Below, in pieces: positions 35,693 through 48,016 of a stretch of DNA of 64,000 bases. Numbering within the stretch: the stretch's first letter is position 1; each line of letters starts with the position of its first letter. Below the pieces are notes generated by a model. It saw only the letters and a program-made list of their open reading frames with translations, made no database searches and was not told the DNA's origin. The DNA lies in assembly GCA_030435675.1 (NCBI GenBank), contig CM059624.1, positions 6,100,769-6,164,768 on the forward strand. Direction: 5' to 3'. The stretch is from Steinernema hermaphroditum. Its lineage: Eukaryota; Nematoda; Chromadorea; Rhabditida; Steinernematidae. The translations under genes were made by a program, and so were the position numbers.

Positions 35693-37866
35693 TCACACCA
35701 TGACGCGTTCCGACGTAGGCCGCTCCGACATCGAGCGGTAGTTCGTCGTCATCCGCTGCTCCACGTATACGCGGTCTTCGTCGGAAGAGCGCTCGCACAC
35801 GGAGGAGTCGCTGAAGTCGACGTGCCTCGTCGCCGACCTCGTCGGCTTTTCGCTGATCTTCGTCTCCATCGTCCCCTCGTGAGACCCTCGATCTGGAAGG
35901 GTGGACGTAGTCAGAGGCCTGTGCAGAGATTCACCTACTTCTCCGCTTGTCGTCGTTCAGCATCTCCTCGTCGTCGGGCAACTTGCTGAGACGGTGCGAG
36001 ATGTAGGCGAAGATGCCACACACGTAGAGGGAGATGCAGAGGACGGGGACGAGCACTCCGGTCAGGATCGCCATCACGATGATGACGGCGAGGAGTGTGC
36101 TGTCCATCTCACAGACGAAGCCGCGAGTTTGCTGGCGGCAAGAGCTGAGCATGCTCGTGCAATGTCTCTCGCATTCGACCTGAAACGAGAGCGTTACGGT
36201 ACTCTGCTTCAAATTATCGTTCCCAATATTCTCCACATACGGTAAGGTCTTGGAAAAACAAAACATCTCCAACTGATCCTCATCCCGCGCCATACTCAGT
36301 CCTAATCTCTCAAAAAAAAAACAGGCGAATATTTCTGAAGAAGATTCTTTGGTCTCTTCTCAAAATTAACTTCCGGTCCTCCCGTCACATGACTATTTTG
36401 TGCACCCAATCCCTCTAAGACGACGTTTTTTTCCATTAAGTAAACAGAGTCGTTAACAACCATTTATGCGAAGCCGACAAGTGACGCAGACGGCGCGCCG
36501 TCGCTAATCCCCAAAGCGACATGTTCCTTCACACGAAAGGTTTCGGGACCAGAAAGCACTTCTAAAGTTCATCGAGACGAGAAAACAGAAGTGGAGCAGG
36601 TGTTTGAAAGTGAGTGACATTTTACAGCAGAAGTGGAGTGCTGTAAACACGACCACGGAGATCATCGGAGAGAGGAGTGAGGTGGGATGTACCGCTGGAA
36701 GGAGACATACCTTCTTATGACGTTTTTTATTTTGAGGAAGTGATATTTATGTCAGCTGATTCAATTTCTGGAAGATTTCGCGTCGCTGCGTCAGTTCCCA
36801 GAATTTTTGAGATAAATAACGAACCCCTTGTGCGCCGGCGATGATATCGCCTATTTGCGTTCAGAACAAAAACACTTTCTCCCGAGGGAAATCTGAAATT
36901 ACCGCCTTTGCTTCTTATCGCCCACTCGCACAAGTAGTCATGTTGCGATCAAACATCGAACAATTACGGCCTATTCTTAGCGACGGTGGAGGTGAGAAAT
37001 CGGAGGGAAACACAAGGTATTCGATGTGGAAGGATGTGGCAGCTGGGAATACTCAGATCTGGGACATTTTGGAGTGTATATAAAAAAATCAGGCTATGAG
37101 AGGACGAAAAGCTGACTAAAAAGTGTGTACTACATCCAAAAAGGGGAAAGGAAAACAGCGTTTTCCCACAATAGAGCATTCCATTAGATCCATTTTATGG
37201 AATGTAGAGGAGAAATGGGGCACTTAGGTGATCTTTGATTTCCAAGCTTTTTATAACTTTCAAGTCATCACCTTTAAATTTCTTGTCTTTGTCTATTAAT
37301 TCGTTACCACAACCTTTAGGAAAACAAATTTCACAACAGTAAATGTTTTCAAATGTCGCTAACGTACAAGATCATAGCTTTCTGACGAAAATAGAGAAAA
37401 TTAAACGCGATTATTATATTCAGAAAGGTGCTTTTTCTCGTGTCCTTTTGAAAGTGCAGAGGAAAGGGCACCTTTCCACTGAAATAGGCTGTGATCAGCT
37501 GCCTTTTATATCCCCTTTTATGATGCTTTCCCTGAATGAAGAACTAAGTGATCTCCGTATTCCAAAAAATTGCTTAGCCATTCACTTAGGATCTTCTTTA
37601 GGATGTGCATCCGAGGGGAAGCGAGACAAATCGACTCAACTATGCAGTACGGCGTCAGATCAGTTATGCATGGAATGCAATTCTTTTAGAGCTAAATTTG
37701 GCCTTTATCACAAATTCATCGTTCAGCGCTTGCTTTAAAGAAGAGCGAAGTTTACCTTGGTGATGTCGTAGATCGCCGGTTTTGGGTAGCCGCTGTCGTC
37801 AGCCGCGCAAGCAATAAAAAACAGCAGCAGGGAAACGCAGAAGATTAGAAACTTGGAGTTAGGCAT
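35693..37866 (-). CDS. Small type I membrane protein with Cys-rich ectodomain, orphan
   Basis: Three exons (37866-37756, 36179-35939, 35892-35693) give 146 residues. A signal peptide (MPNSKFLIFCVSLLLFFIAC) is followed by about 45 extracellular residues with four clustered Cys (CERHC, SSC, FVC) and one TM helix (LLAVIIVMAILTGVLVPVLC). The cytoplasmic tail is acidic and Ser-rich, containing VDFSDSSVCERSSDEDRVY, a plausible phosphorylation region. The last junction uses donor GAGAA|gtaggt; the alternative one base later would give a poorer, Arg-rich frame. The first intron is about 1.6 kb, long for this window. No known family is recognised. Its 3' end is 110 bp from the convergent small membrane gene. 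Confidence 0.75.
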
Positions 37867-37869
37867 CGC

Positions 37870-40800
37870 TGAATCTGAAAACAACAACTACCATCAATCC
37901 ACTTGGTCCTAATTAGCATTCGAGAAGACGCCGCTTTCCTCCCAAACTCGGAAAACATCACTCGGCCTCTTTCCCTGCGAGTAAATGGGAATAGAAACAC
38001 AAAGGTACATCAGAAAACATATAAATTAGAAAGCGCCGACGCGGGCGGCGGCCTTTTATCTCGCCAAGGGGCGGCGTCTTAAGCACACGAGGACATGGAA
38101 ATCGCCCACAGGACGATCACGCACATTTAACACACGAGACGCAAGACGATCTTCTACCTCCAAGGGGGCGGTCCGGACGTTTCTAAATATGCCTAAGTGG
38201 ATGACGAAAAGTGACTAAGCGGTCCCCATGACGCGACGAGGGGCGTTTTGAGCGCTTAATGGCGAAGCGGGCGTCGAGCGGACATCCAGAGACTAACGAA
38301 GGCCGATGGGGCGATCTTTGAACCAGTTTGCGGGATCCAAAAATAAATAATCCCCATTCACGGCAAATAGTCCAAACTTTGCATAACATTTATAGCATAT
38401 GTAAAGTTAGACCATTCAGGTGGCTGATTAGACTGTCTACATCCAAATAAATGTGTATAGACTGACATAGCCAGCCCTTTTGATCCTTCTATCGATTAAG
38501 ACCGATGAAAATTAGCCGCCTAGTATGTCATGGTAAAGTTTCCAAACAACCATCGTTTCCGGGTCGCGTGTCGGGACCGCATTATGAAGGCGCAAATGTC
38601 TAGCCGGCCGATAAGTGTAGCATTATTTTGAATGGCACCTGGAGGCAGATCTTCTCTGGCCTGCAAACCAGTGTTTATGTTGACTGACTGTGACCATTTG
38701 TTTGTTCCAAACTCGATGCTTTTAGGATGTCAGCTGTTTGAATATTTAACGATTTAGTCTCAAGTTAAGATGTGCTGATATCTCAAAGGTTCAATGATTT
38801 GGAGTTTAACGAATCTCCGCAATTTACGCAAATAAAATATGAAACTGTGAATGGTTCCGTTTTCTAAGAACCATCGGAAATGCAGAAAACATAAAGAGAC
38901 GTGCCAGAAAGCTCTCAATCATAAAAGTTATTTTCCATTCTGATGGTGACTCTAGAGTTAATGAGGAACGTGTTTTGATAAACACCCATTGAATCTGATT
39001 GGAAAAACAGCAAGAATTATATGGCACGTGGCTCTTAGAGGGGATAACAAGATAAGAGCGAGACGAAGGAAGTGGATTCGCGCACCTTCCTCATTAGTTC
39101 ATAAACATCGTTGATGGTTGTTTTCCGTGAAATTTCAAATTTTTGGGGACAAATGGTCTAGACCGAGTTGTAGTCGAAGGGAAATGAATAAACCACGCAT
39201 CCTTGGGAAACTTGATGGAATGACCACTATTCTCATGTGTCCTTCCGATGGATTAATTATGGCCGACGCCTACGTTAGAATCTTTTAGAGAGGCTATATT
39301 TAAGTGGTTCCGTGTTTCTCACGAGCTCTAAAAAGCCGTGATGATAAGGGACTTAGAATGCACTCCGAAATAGGACTCAATTGAGCGCCGTTATTGTTGT
39401 AATAAGTGCTTACAGCCTCGTCCGAACACTGTAAAGAGATAAAAACTTCAGCACTTTGGTGTCCTTGCGAACTTGTATTTCAAGTGCATTTTGCAGAGAT
39501 GGCGATGGTCGGACTAGGCACAAAATCAGCTAATACCTGAGTGTATTGCTGTGTATTACTCACCGAGGACATATCCGTTTCTCACCGGCGATTCCCAAGT
39601 GAACGGTATATAGTTAAACTCATGATTTTGTTTTATTTTTACCTACTTGCGTCACTTGGGAATCGCCGGTGAGTATCGGGTTTGTCCTCGGTGAGAAGGG
39701 ATAATTATTTTAGTTTGCCTAAAGTGCCCACCGGCAGCTAATATTTTGCAGGGGTAATACACTCAAAGTAGTACTAGTGGACCAAATTTAAGCCGAATCG
39801 GCGAGGGGCACCTTTAAATGTTGTTGTTCAATAAGCGAATAGATCAGATTTTCCTTTTTGTCGAAATGTAGAGTGGCTCCTTCATTATTAGAGCGCCAGA
39901 CATCAGCTAATTACTCATCAAATTGTTTTTAATCGAAAAGAAGCACTCTCAAACACACAAATGACAAAAACAATTACGGAGAAGCTCCGATCTTTTGACT
40001 CAGACAAAAAAAAACAATCTGGATGGGAGGCGATAACACTCGTTTAGTTTGTTTTTGGATATTCTTTGTTATAATTGTACAGATGGATCGGAAAAACAGT
40101 AACGCATAACACAAAGATCATCCAGTATGTCCAGGAATAAGTGCTATTTATACACGATCCGACTCGATTAAAGCAATCCAATTTTGCTCCACCTTAGAAT
40201 TTACTAAAGAGGATAAATAGTGGTGGGTTGTCACAGTCGATAAGAAGGAGGAAATCACTTTATATTCCACGACTTATGAATTCCTCCCCCGTGGCACTCG
40301 ATTAAACGCACTTGATTTAAGGACTCCAAGGCCCCCTTCAACAATGTTATATATGGTAAAATTTTGCACTTTCGTGCATCTCAAAAACCAAGTGAGCTCG
40401 ATGCGTTCCTAACGCAATATCAGATTTTGTTATCGAATTAAATTATCCAAAAATGATCTGTTAGTGATTAGATTTTTCGACACGGCAGTCATCTTCTACT
40501 TCGACTATCACCAAAACTGGTAGGTAACCCAGTTCTTAAGAGATAAAGGGAGCCGAGCTATAAATACTCGCCTAGGGGAAACTGACAGAAAAGCTTGTTT
40601 TCTATGTTTTCGGTGAGAGTGACATTAGCATTCGATGGTGTACGGTAGAACGTATAAGTTCACGTGTGTCTACATGTAAGACAGCGACAATGAATGGAAA
40701 AATGGGTAAAAATCAGGAAGGTCCATTCTTCGCAAAACCCACACGAAAGGGCCACTTCTTCTTTGTGTCAGAACTGCCGAAAATCGGTTTAAAATATGCT

Positions 40801-43800
40801 TCCGTTCACACTTTTGCACAGGAAAAATCTCGCGTCGGAACCACCCCGAGAAGTCCTATGAAGACATCACTTCCTCAAGAAGGTTGTTGATCTTCAATCA
40901 CAACCCAACACATAATGTTTCGATGGAAAATCATACAATAAGCTTGAGCGGCTCATTTGAATAGGTTCTGCGTACTTCCAGAATCGCAACGGCTTCCAAT
41001 TCGACCTTCACGATCACAACATCGAAAATATCCGCGTCGCCGTCGCCGTCTCGACCGACGTTATTAGAAAACTCGGATTTTGAGGAACTTCCGCTTTACT
41101 TTCCGCTTTATGACTCAACGAAAAACATATTTTCTAGCGCAGTTCTATTTTTTGAGAATTCAAACTTCTTGTCTGAAGCGATCAAAAGAAGGGCAGATAA
41201 GGCCGGCTACAGCTTTTGTTCTATTCGGGATGTAAACAAGTATCAGTTCGGTGGACCTGCTAATGCTTTTTTTAAATTTCACAGATCGAACATCGTTCGA
41301 ATGAGAGATTCATGGAAATTCATCGGAATGAAGTTCAGTCATTTCAGGTCTGTATTTTTAATTCCACACTTCCCAAGCACTCATCCTCCGATTCATCATT
41401 GAGGGAGTAAGAAGAAAGAGTAAAGCAGAATAAGAACAACTTTCAGTGTTTTACTAAGGACGATTCAAACAAATGGAAATCAAAGGAGACCACAGTGAGC
41501 AGCTTTGGAAAGGACACGTCCGCTGCAGCAGCTTTCCACTATTAACAACTTGACGTTGGGGGCCTCGACATCACTTATGCATGCATAGTCAGCTGTTTGG
41601 CCGGGAACACACTTCTCACATCATACCACAGAACTTGAATGCGAATGGAAGAAAACGGTTAGGAAGATTGGGAAGAACACCGCGAGAGTTGAACAAGAAA
41701 CGACGTCAAAAAGTCCCATAACGACAACAAACCACTGAATTGAGTGAACAGTAAAAATAGAACAAAAGATGCACTTGTGAGAGGATATGTACTTGTCATG
41801 TCCGGACCGATGTTTACACCAAAGTCCATGTGGGACTTCGTCACACTAATAACACAAATTGTGCGTAATCATCATGTTTGAATAGTTCCAAGCCTGGGAT
41901 TGAACAGAAACGGAAATGACTTTGTTGCAAACTTTACGATGTAAAAAAGAATGCTTTATTAGCTTTTCAGTGGAAAGCTGAGGTCCACACTGGGAGGTGG
42001 AAACTATGACGCAAAAAAGAGTAACTGTCCAACGTTATTTAAACTTCGTAGACATCAAGTACAGGACCCCATCAAGTACACCGCCGATTTTGTTTACCAT
42101 GATCTGCCAGACCGTTTCTTAAGGAAATGCGGTCGGTAGAGAATATGAGAAAGATAGAAAACGATGGTCGATAGGGAATCCACTGCACACCAAAATACTT
42201 TCAAGGTTTTTGGCATTTGTGTAGAATCACTAGCAGGACGTGCAAGGTCAGATCTGTGATTGGTTGTTTTGACAATCTTCATTCAACAATTAGAACATCG
42301 CTTCTTGATTATTTTTCGACTTTGGACGTAAACGAAAGCATGCTAGGAATGAACTTATCTTTTGCATCTTCCCACAACTTATTTTTCTTTTTGCAAAGCG
42401 TGCATCATTAAGGCCGATTGAGGCAATTTCCGTCGTCGATTTTCTGCACACACTCAGCAAAGGGTTCCAATGTACTGATGAATGGTTTACGAAGCAAAGA
42501 CCTCGTCTTCAAAGGACACCAGTCACCTATCATTATAAATTGCCCTCGAGTGCACTTTAGGTGCTCTGCATATCATCAGGGTCGAAATGATAAATAATTT
42601 GTAAAAGGAGCTGAAATAATTACAAATATGGTTGTACGAAAAGATTAATTCAAATAAGAGTACGTCCGAAAAGGACACGCTTGCGGGTCCGTGGTTACAC
42701 ATTCGGGAGCTCCCAGGGATCCAAAAACGTTTTGCCTAAAATGGGGACGCTGCGAAAAATGTTTACGGAAACCAAGAGACTCCTTCGCTCATTTCTCTTT
42801 GAACGGCCGACCATTTCCGAGAATTATGGCTTTTCTCATCAATGGCTATTTTTCACGCGTTGTCAAACCGAGAGTACCAGGGCGCTCAGGACCGCAATTA
42901 ACTCAGGAAAATTACGGAAAACGCTGAGTTGAATGACGTTCGTATTCCTGGAACAGCGCATTCAGAAAATGGCGACAGAAGAGAATGTCGGAGACAGGCA
43001 GCGAAGCGTTTTGTAATCTCTCTTTCAAAACAAAACATGTTGTCGAGAGGCGCTGTTGAAAGTTTTGCGCAAAAATAGAAATTTTCGTGTTTTCGCTGAG
43101 AAACCACGTTGCCCCCTAGCACTTATATCACAGTGGCAAAATGTGATCATTACGAAACTTAGAAATAACTGCGATTTTTCCGAGAGAATCCATTTTTCCG
43201 TTTGTTTCCTAGCTTATCGGCAGATTTTGTGCTTACGAACGAAGACATTTGGAATTGTTCAATAAGTTTACAGCAAAAAAAAACAAAGCCGACTTGCTTT
43301 CCAAGGTAAATTAGAAGCAAGCGAATGAGAGACCGACATACTTCTATGGGATACATGTAATCACACAAAGTTTGCCGAAAACGTATTCAGTTTCAGCAAA
43401 CATTCGTTTCTGGGAATTTCTTTCCACCATTGCCGTCAAAGGTACAACATGATTTTTCTGAATCACTAAAGCGCGTATTATTTACATCTCTAATGAGGTT
43501 CAATACGACATTTGACACGACTACTCACTCAACTCATTTGAATGAACTAGAGGGCGATTGGACGACCCGACGATCGTTGGGGATACAAATGAAAGACCTC
43601 TGTAATGTGTGATGACGCTAGCTCAAAAAGGGTGTCTAGATAGAAGTCCGAACAGTCATTTCCAAGGTGAGAAAGGGCTGCGACTGGCTTTGTCGGAAAC
43701 TGGTCGGAAAATGGAAAGTGCAAGCGAAAAACAATGGAAACATACCGGTCTCACCTTTGAGTGATCTCGCAAATGGCTTTGCAGACTATCGGCTCCCTAG

Positions 43801-44275
43801 ACTTCTGTCTACTAGAATCTCTCTTTTGCACAGTCACTAACTTCCAGGACGCGGAGGAGATTCAAAAGGGAATCGATGAGGTTCTTAGCTAACGAGCACG
43901 CGGCAACGTTTTGCGTCGTGTTCGAGAGATTCGCGATGCGATGAAAATAACAATTTGTGACAAATCGGGAAATTCGACGAAAAGTCAAAGACTGAGACCG
44001 CCCGGCGGCTCGTCTCACAAAGGCGGATCTCGGCTTGTAGTCGCGCAAGTAACGAAACAAAGAAAACACATCGCTTTTCGTCGATTACGATGTGTGCATG
44101 TGCTGAGGGTTATGGATGAGGTAAATCTCTCGAGGCTATTTCGATCTAAGTGAGAAACGAAGAAATTCAGAATGTGAAGACATGGAGAGTCATTAACGCT
44201 CTACTGGTTTGGTGTAGTCGGCACTCACAATTCAATTTATGCTGCAAGAATGATATCACAAAAGAAATATCTACA
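37870..44275. other. Gene-poor block of about 6.4 kb
   Basis: I see no exon chains with splice support. Frames of 60-85 codons occur at random spacing. The notable structure is the hairpin at 39559-39695. It may hold distant regulatory DNA, non-coding RNA or decayed elements. Confidence 0.5.
39559..39695. repeat. Long near-perfect hairpin
   Basis: The left arm 39559-39602 starts ctcaccgaggacatatccg and the right arm 39652-39695 ends ggtttgtcctcggtgag. They are inverted copies of 44 nt with about 5-6 mismatches, all in one central bubble, around a 49-nt A/T-rich loop. The stems are ctcaccgaggaca and ctcaccggcgattcccaagt. This could be a tiny inverted-repeat element or a transcribed hairpin RNA. 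Confidence 0.8.
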
Positions 44276-44279
44276 TGCA

Positions 44280-46131
44280 TTACAAAAACTCCCGGCTGTT
44301 AACTCTTCTAAAAAGATTGTAAATTAGTGAGGATCCAATTGGATGTTTACTGACCGTCGTTGCATCCATCAAAGAATTCGGTTGGCTATCGTTTGTCGTC
44401 ATATAATGCTGAGAGCGCCGCACCTGCTCGTAACTCGGTTTTTGCTAGAATAATAACATGAATCCACAAACGAACTGAACAAAACACATACATCCCTAGC
44501 ATCCTTCACTAGATTCAGCACACGCGGTTTTAGATTCATCAGCGACTCTTCGATCTTCCGCAGACGGTCTTTTTCTGTCTCCTCATCCTTCGTCGCCTCA
44601 ATTCGTGCCTTCTTCTGCCTTTCCCTCATGTCGAATTTCTCCTTAGATTTCTTTACAGCCTCATCCGCGAGCTTCTTAGCGATTTCTTCACGAATCTTCC
44701 TCTCTAACTCTGCCCTCACGTTTTTCTCGATTTCTCTTCGAATCTGCAGTACTGCCTCCTTCTTCAGGTCCAAATTCTCCTTTGCTTCCTCCAAGTTGTT
44801 CTCCTTTGGCGTCACCTTTCCTTCCCCTTTAGACGGTCCGGTCGTTTTCTCTTCGGCCTCCCAATCGTTCTTCATGTCGTTGAAGATTGATGTAGTGAGA
44901 CGGTCACCAACGACAACTTCCTATAATCAATTTTGAAATTCAATTCTCCCTTAATAGGTACCTTATCAGCCCTTGTTATTTCCTTGTTCAATTCCCAATC
45001 GCTTTTCACATCGTTCATGGTCGGATACTCCGTTCCTTGTTTTTGCTGCCACTTAGCAATTTGCGTCTAAAAGCAAACACCATTTTCAACATCTAAGCGT
45101 ATTTTTATGTACCTCTTTCGCGTTCAATGAAAGTACTCTCGGCGTTGCCTTTTGATTGCTCCATTTCGAAGTGTCTCTCTCAAGGACCGCTCTCATTGCC
45201 ACTTCCAATTGATCATTATCAACCTATAAATATCAGGTTCATTGTTTAAGTTTGTATTCGAACAACCTCAGTATCCATCTTTTCAGTTTCGTTAACAGTC
45301 ACCAGCCTCGTCTCGGATAATCTCAGAAGGTGCGGGTTAATGAGGGATGTTCGGCTTGTTTTCTCTGAAACTCTGCCATGCGATGACGGGGCTCGCTCGG
45401 CGACCACCCTCCCGCTCGATTCTTTTTGCTGCTTCACTTCATGGCTTTTGCTTACATTTTTTGAGATATTCTCCTAAAATTCGTCGTAGAGCAAAGTAAA
45501 CTGCGACGTTCTAACCATCGTATTCGCTTTCGTTCTATCACTGAAGTGCACTTCTTGTTCGCTTCTTGTGCATTCTGAATTATTCCCTGTCTGTGGCTTC
45601 TTCTCGGACGAGTTTTCCTTTCTTCTCTGTGCTTTCACTTCTTCACGTTTCGTTGAAGGCTGTCGCGCATCATCTTTCTGTTCCGATTTCACGTGCTTCT
45701 GAACAGAGTCCGATCTCTGGTTGGCGTTGGAGGAAGGCTGCTGCTGGCTGTTAAAGGTGGGATACGATTCTGGTGGATCAGAGCCCTGAGTTCTTTGAAG
45801 AGATGGGCTAGCCATCGGTCCAGTGGCCAGCGGTGGTGCCGACGGGCGACTGATTGTAGGCTCCAGTGGAGGGTTCTAGAAATAAAAAAAAATTAAGTTA
45901 GATGCCACAGAAACCAAATAATACCAAAGAAGTATCCAACTTGGACTCTCCAGCGACTGTGTTACATTCTCCCAAAGTACGACATCTTTTATTCTGACAG
46001 TTAACGTTCTTCGAGATTTGGGGTTTGCGTCGTTTCCTTGTCGTGCAAAAGGCTGCTGGCACGGCAAGAACACAAACTGTGACGACGAAGGAGAAGACGA
46101 TCGCCGATGGGAAAAGAGCGGGAAATTCCAT
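44280..46131 (-). CDS. Membrane-anchored coiled-coil protein, orphan
   Basis: The first exons are 46131-45925, 45875-45516 and 45473-45267, followed by four or five more, nearly all in phase 0. The N-terminus is a hydrophobic segment (FPALFPSAIVFSFVVTVCVL) followed by a basic TRKRRKPQ, so a signal-anchor or short-ectodomain membrane protein. Next comes a Ser/Gln/Lys-rich disordered region, then two related short units (EVAMRAVLERDTSKW and TMNDVKSDWEL/FNDMKNDWEA). It ends with a long charged coiled coil (KNVRAELERKIREEIAKKL). The repeated DVKSDWE/DMKNDWE element is an internal repeat. The C-terminal exon after the donor near 44490 is tentative; I end the model at the TAA 44280-44282. The start may lie further upstream (to 46242). 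No known family is recognised. Confidence 0.6.
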
Positions 46132-46408
46132 CACTTCGAGCCGACAGATTCTGAAACGCGTCTCGATAACCGAAGGAACAACTCCGCGAGCCGACCGAAC
46201 GCTGGAGAGGAAAGTGGACAGAGTGGGGACGCCGCCTTGCACAGACCACTTGCACTTTCCGGATCCGTCTGCGTCTGAACTGTCTGTGCTGCAACATCTG
46301 TCTACTATCAGCGCATTTGTTCTTTGTAGAGTCAGTCATTACAACTGTTTATCATTTCTTGTTTTATCTGTGCAGTATGATAAATCGAATATATTGTTCA
46401 TTTCAGAC

Positions 46409-46414
46409 TTTATT
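46409..46414 (-). promoter_or_regulatory. Poly(A) signal overlapping the CAP gene stop codon
   Basis: AATAAA on the minus strand shares its first A with the TGA stop (46414-46416), implying a 3' UTR of only some 10-20 nt. Confidence 0.55.
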
Positions 46415-47751
46415 CAAAGCATAATGTTTGCAAAGAAAATCAGAAATCCCGAAACGACAAAATTCAGTGTGGAAGCTCGACTTCCTTTTCCATCAGACGA
46501 CTCAGTTGATCCTCCGTCTGTGGAAACTTGCCTTGCATTTCCGTCCGGCGATTCAGCTGATCCTCCGTCATAATTTTCGCTTCTGACTGAACAAAGAGCT
46601 TTCGAAGCGATACACTTGGAGTCTTTGTGGGTGGTGCAGTCGGAATCCTTTTTACATGGTGGGCCGAATTCGAAAGTCGGCTTACTCAGCATGTTACCTC
46701 TAAATTGTATGTCAGTACACTTCAAACATTTCCACTTACTTCTTATACACACACGTAAAAAGGACTTCTCGTGAACACTCCTTAACTGCACATCCAACAT
46801 TCAAGTTGTGTGCAAGCACAATTTGTGTATAATGTCCCACACGGCTTCCATAATAGATCCCCTTTGCGTTTATGGGTGAACGGATCTCATTGATCTCCAA
46901 CCACCAATTGCTTATTGCGCTCTCCACATGCATCATTAGATTTTCGTTAGAAAGACTGGCCCTGTAAATATTTTCGCCTCTTTGACCAAGAATGTCTCGG
47001 GAACTATGCACAAAATTACAAGTATCCACTTGTCTTTGAGCAATTTTCTCCAGGTCACAACTGTACCCCTAAAAAGAGCGGTGAACATGTAAATATCCGA
47101 AGGCAATTCTTACCAACTTGTACATGTTCTTCACTGTGCCCATTTTCGGGGACGTCTTGCCAAGCGCTTGTTGGGAACGATACTCATTGTGCTTGTCCAA
47201 CGCGATCTGCCGCATCGCCGGTGTTATATTTCCATGGCTTTTGCACTGGATTGACGATGCGGCATCGTCCAACGTTGCTATAGTCCATTTTTTTTTTTTC
47301 GAACTCCACAAAAGCGATCAATCACCGCGCGGCGAGACCGAGAATTCGCTCCAGCACATTGAAGAAAGGCAAATATACTCTGTTTTTTTTTCGATCACAA
47401 AATCAGCCTTCAATCATCTCGTTGTGGGACTCAGAAATGTGACGCAAACGCATTGAAAACGATGAAACAAGCGCACGAAGTTCGCATGTTCGCTCGTCGT
47501 TTTCAACGCGTTGGATCAGATTTCAACGAGATGATTGAAGGCCGATTTTGTGATCGAAAAAAAAACAGAGTATATTTCGTGCGTTCGTTCGCTCCTTTCA
47601 ATGCGCTAGAGCAAATTCTGGGTCCCACCGCGCTGTGATTGATCGCTTTTGTGGAGTTCGAAAAAAAAATGGACTATAAAATGCGTGCTTGTTGGCAACA
47701 GACAACTCTAGAAAACACACCAAACAGGAGGAAAAGCGTGAGTCGCCACAT
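46414..47751 (-). CDS. CAP/SCP-TAPS secreted protein, probably GPI-anchored, interrupted by a foldback element
   Basis: CAP proteins are secreted Cys-rich proteins, abundant in nematodes (venom-allergen-like). A signal peptide (MWRLTLFLLFGVFSRVVCC) starts at 47751. The mature part resumes at 47278 with ATLDDAASSIQCKSHG, then DKHNEYRSQQA (CAP helix 1). The next exons are 47068-46740, with GHYTQIVLAHNLNVGCAVKEC (CAP signature), and 46699-46414. The last exon adds four more Cys, two DGGS-type Ser/Gly repeats, and a hydrophobic end (STLNFVVSGFLIFFANIML) that fits a GPI attachment signal. Between signal and mature sequences lies a 396-bp inverted-repeat element (47281-47676) with TA duplications. 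Removing it plus one TA restores one continuous frame. The gene may be broken, or the element may be spliced out: a donor at TTTG|gtgtgt and an acceptor ctatag| would keep phase. Confidence 0.82.
47281..47676. mobile_element. Foldback (inverted-repeat) MITE-like element with TA target duplication
   Basis: Almost the whole 396 bp is one palindrome: arms of about 190 bp, roughly 85-90% alike, with a short loop near 47470. The outer ends are tagtccattttttttt and its complement aaaaaaaaatggacta, flanked by TA on each side (47279-47280, 47677-47678). Shared inner blocks include cgaactccacaaaagcgatc, aatatactctgttttttttt and ccttcaatcatctcgttg. There is no transposase. TA duplication is typical of Tc1/mariner-mobilised elements. 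Confidence 0.88.
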
Positions 47752-48016
47752 CGACCGATCGCTAGCCAGCTTCTGCACGAAGAACAACCCAGAATCACTC
47801 GAAAGAGGAATGTGCACGAATGACAAAGACAGTCTAATCCCCAGCGTTTTATTCATTTGCACGTTACTCGACAGTTTCTGGTGAACAGGGGCTCCCGGTA
47901 GGCCGATCGATGTTCGAGAAGCACCCCTCCCGACGAAACATTGCTCTTGAGAGAATCACGTAAAGCGCTGTCAGCCTGCAAGTAGTGATTTTAAATGCAT
48001 CAAGAAATCTTATTGC

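Noticed and set aside
37343..37738. 131-codon plus-strand frame inside the membrane protein's long intron
   Set aside because: No domain, signal peptide, splice context or poly(A) signal; could be chance.
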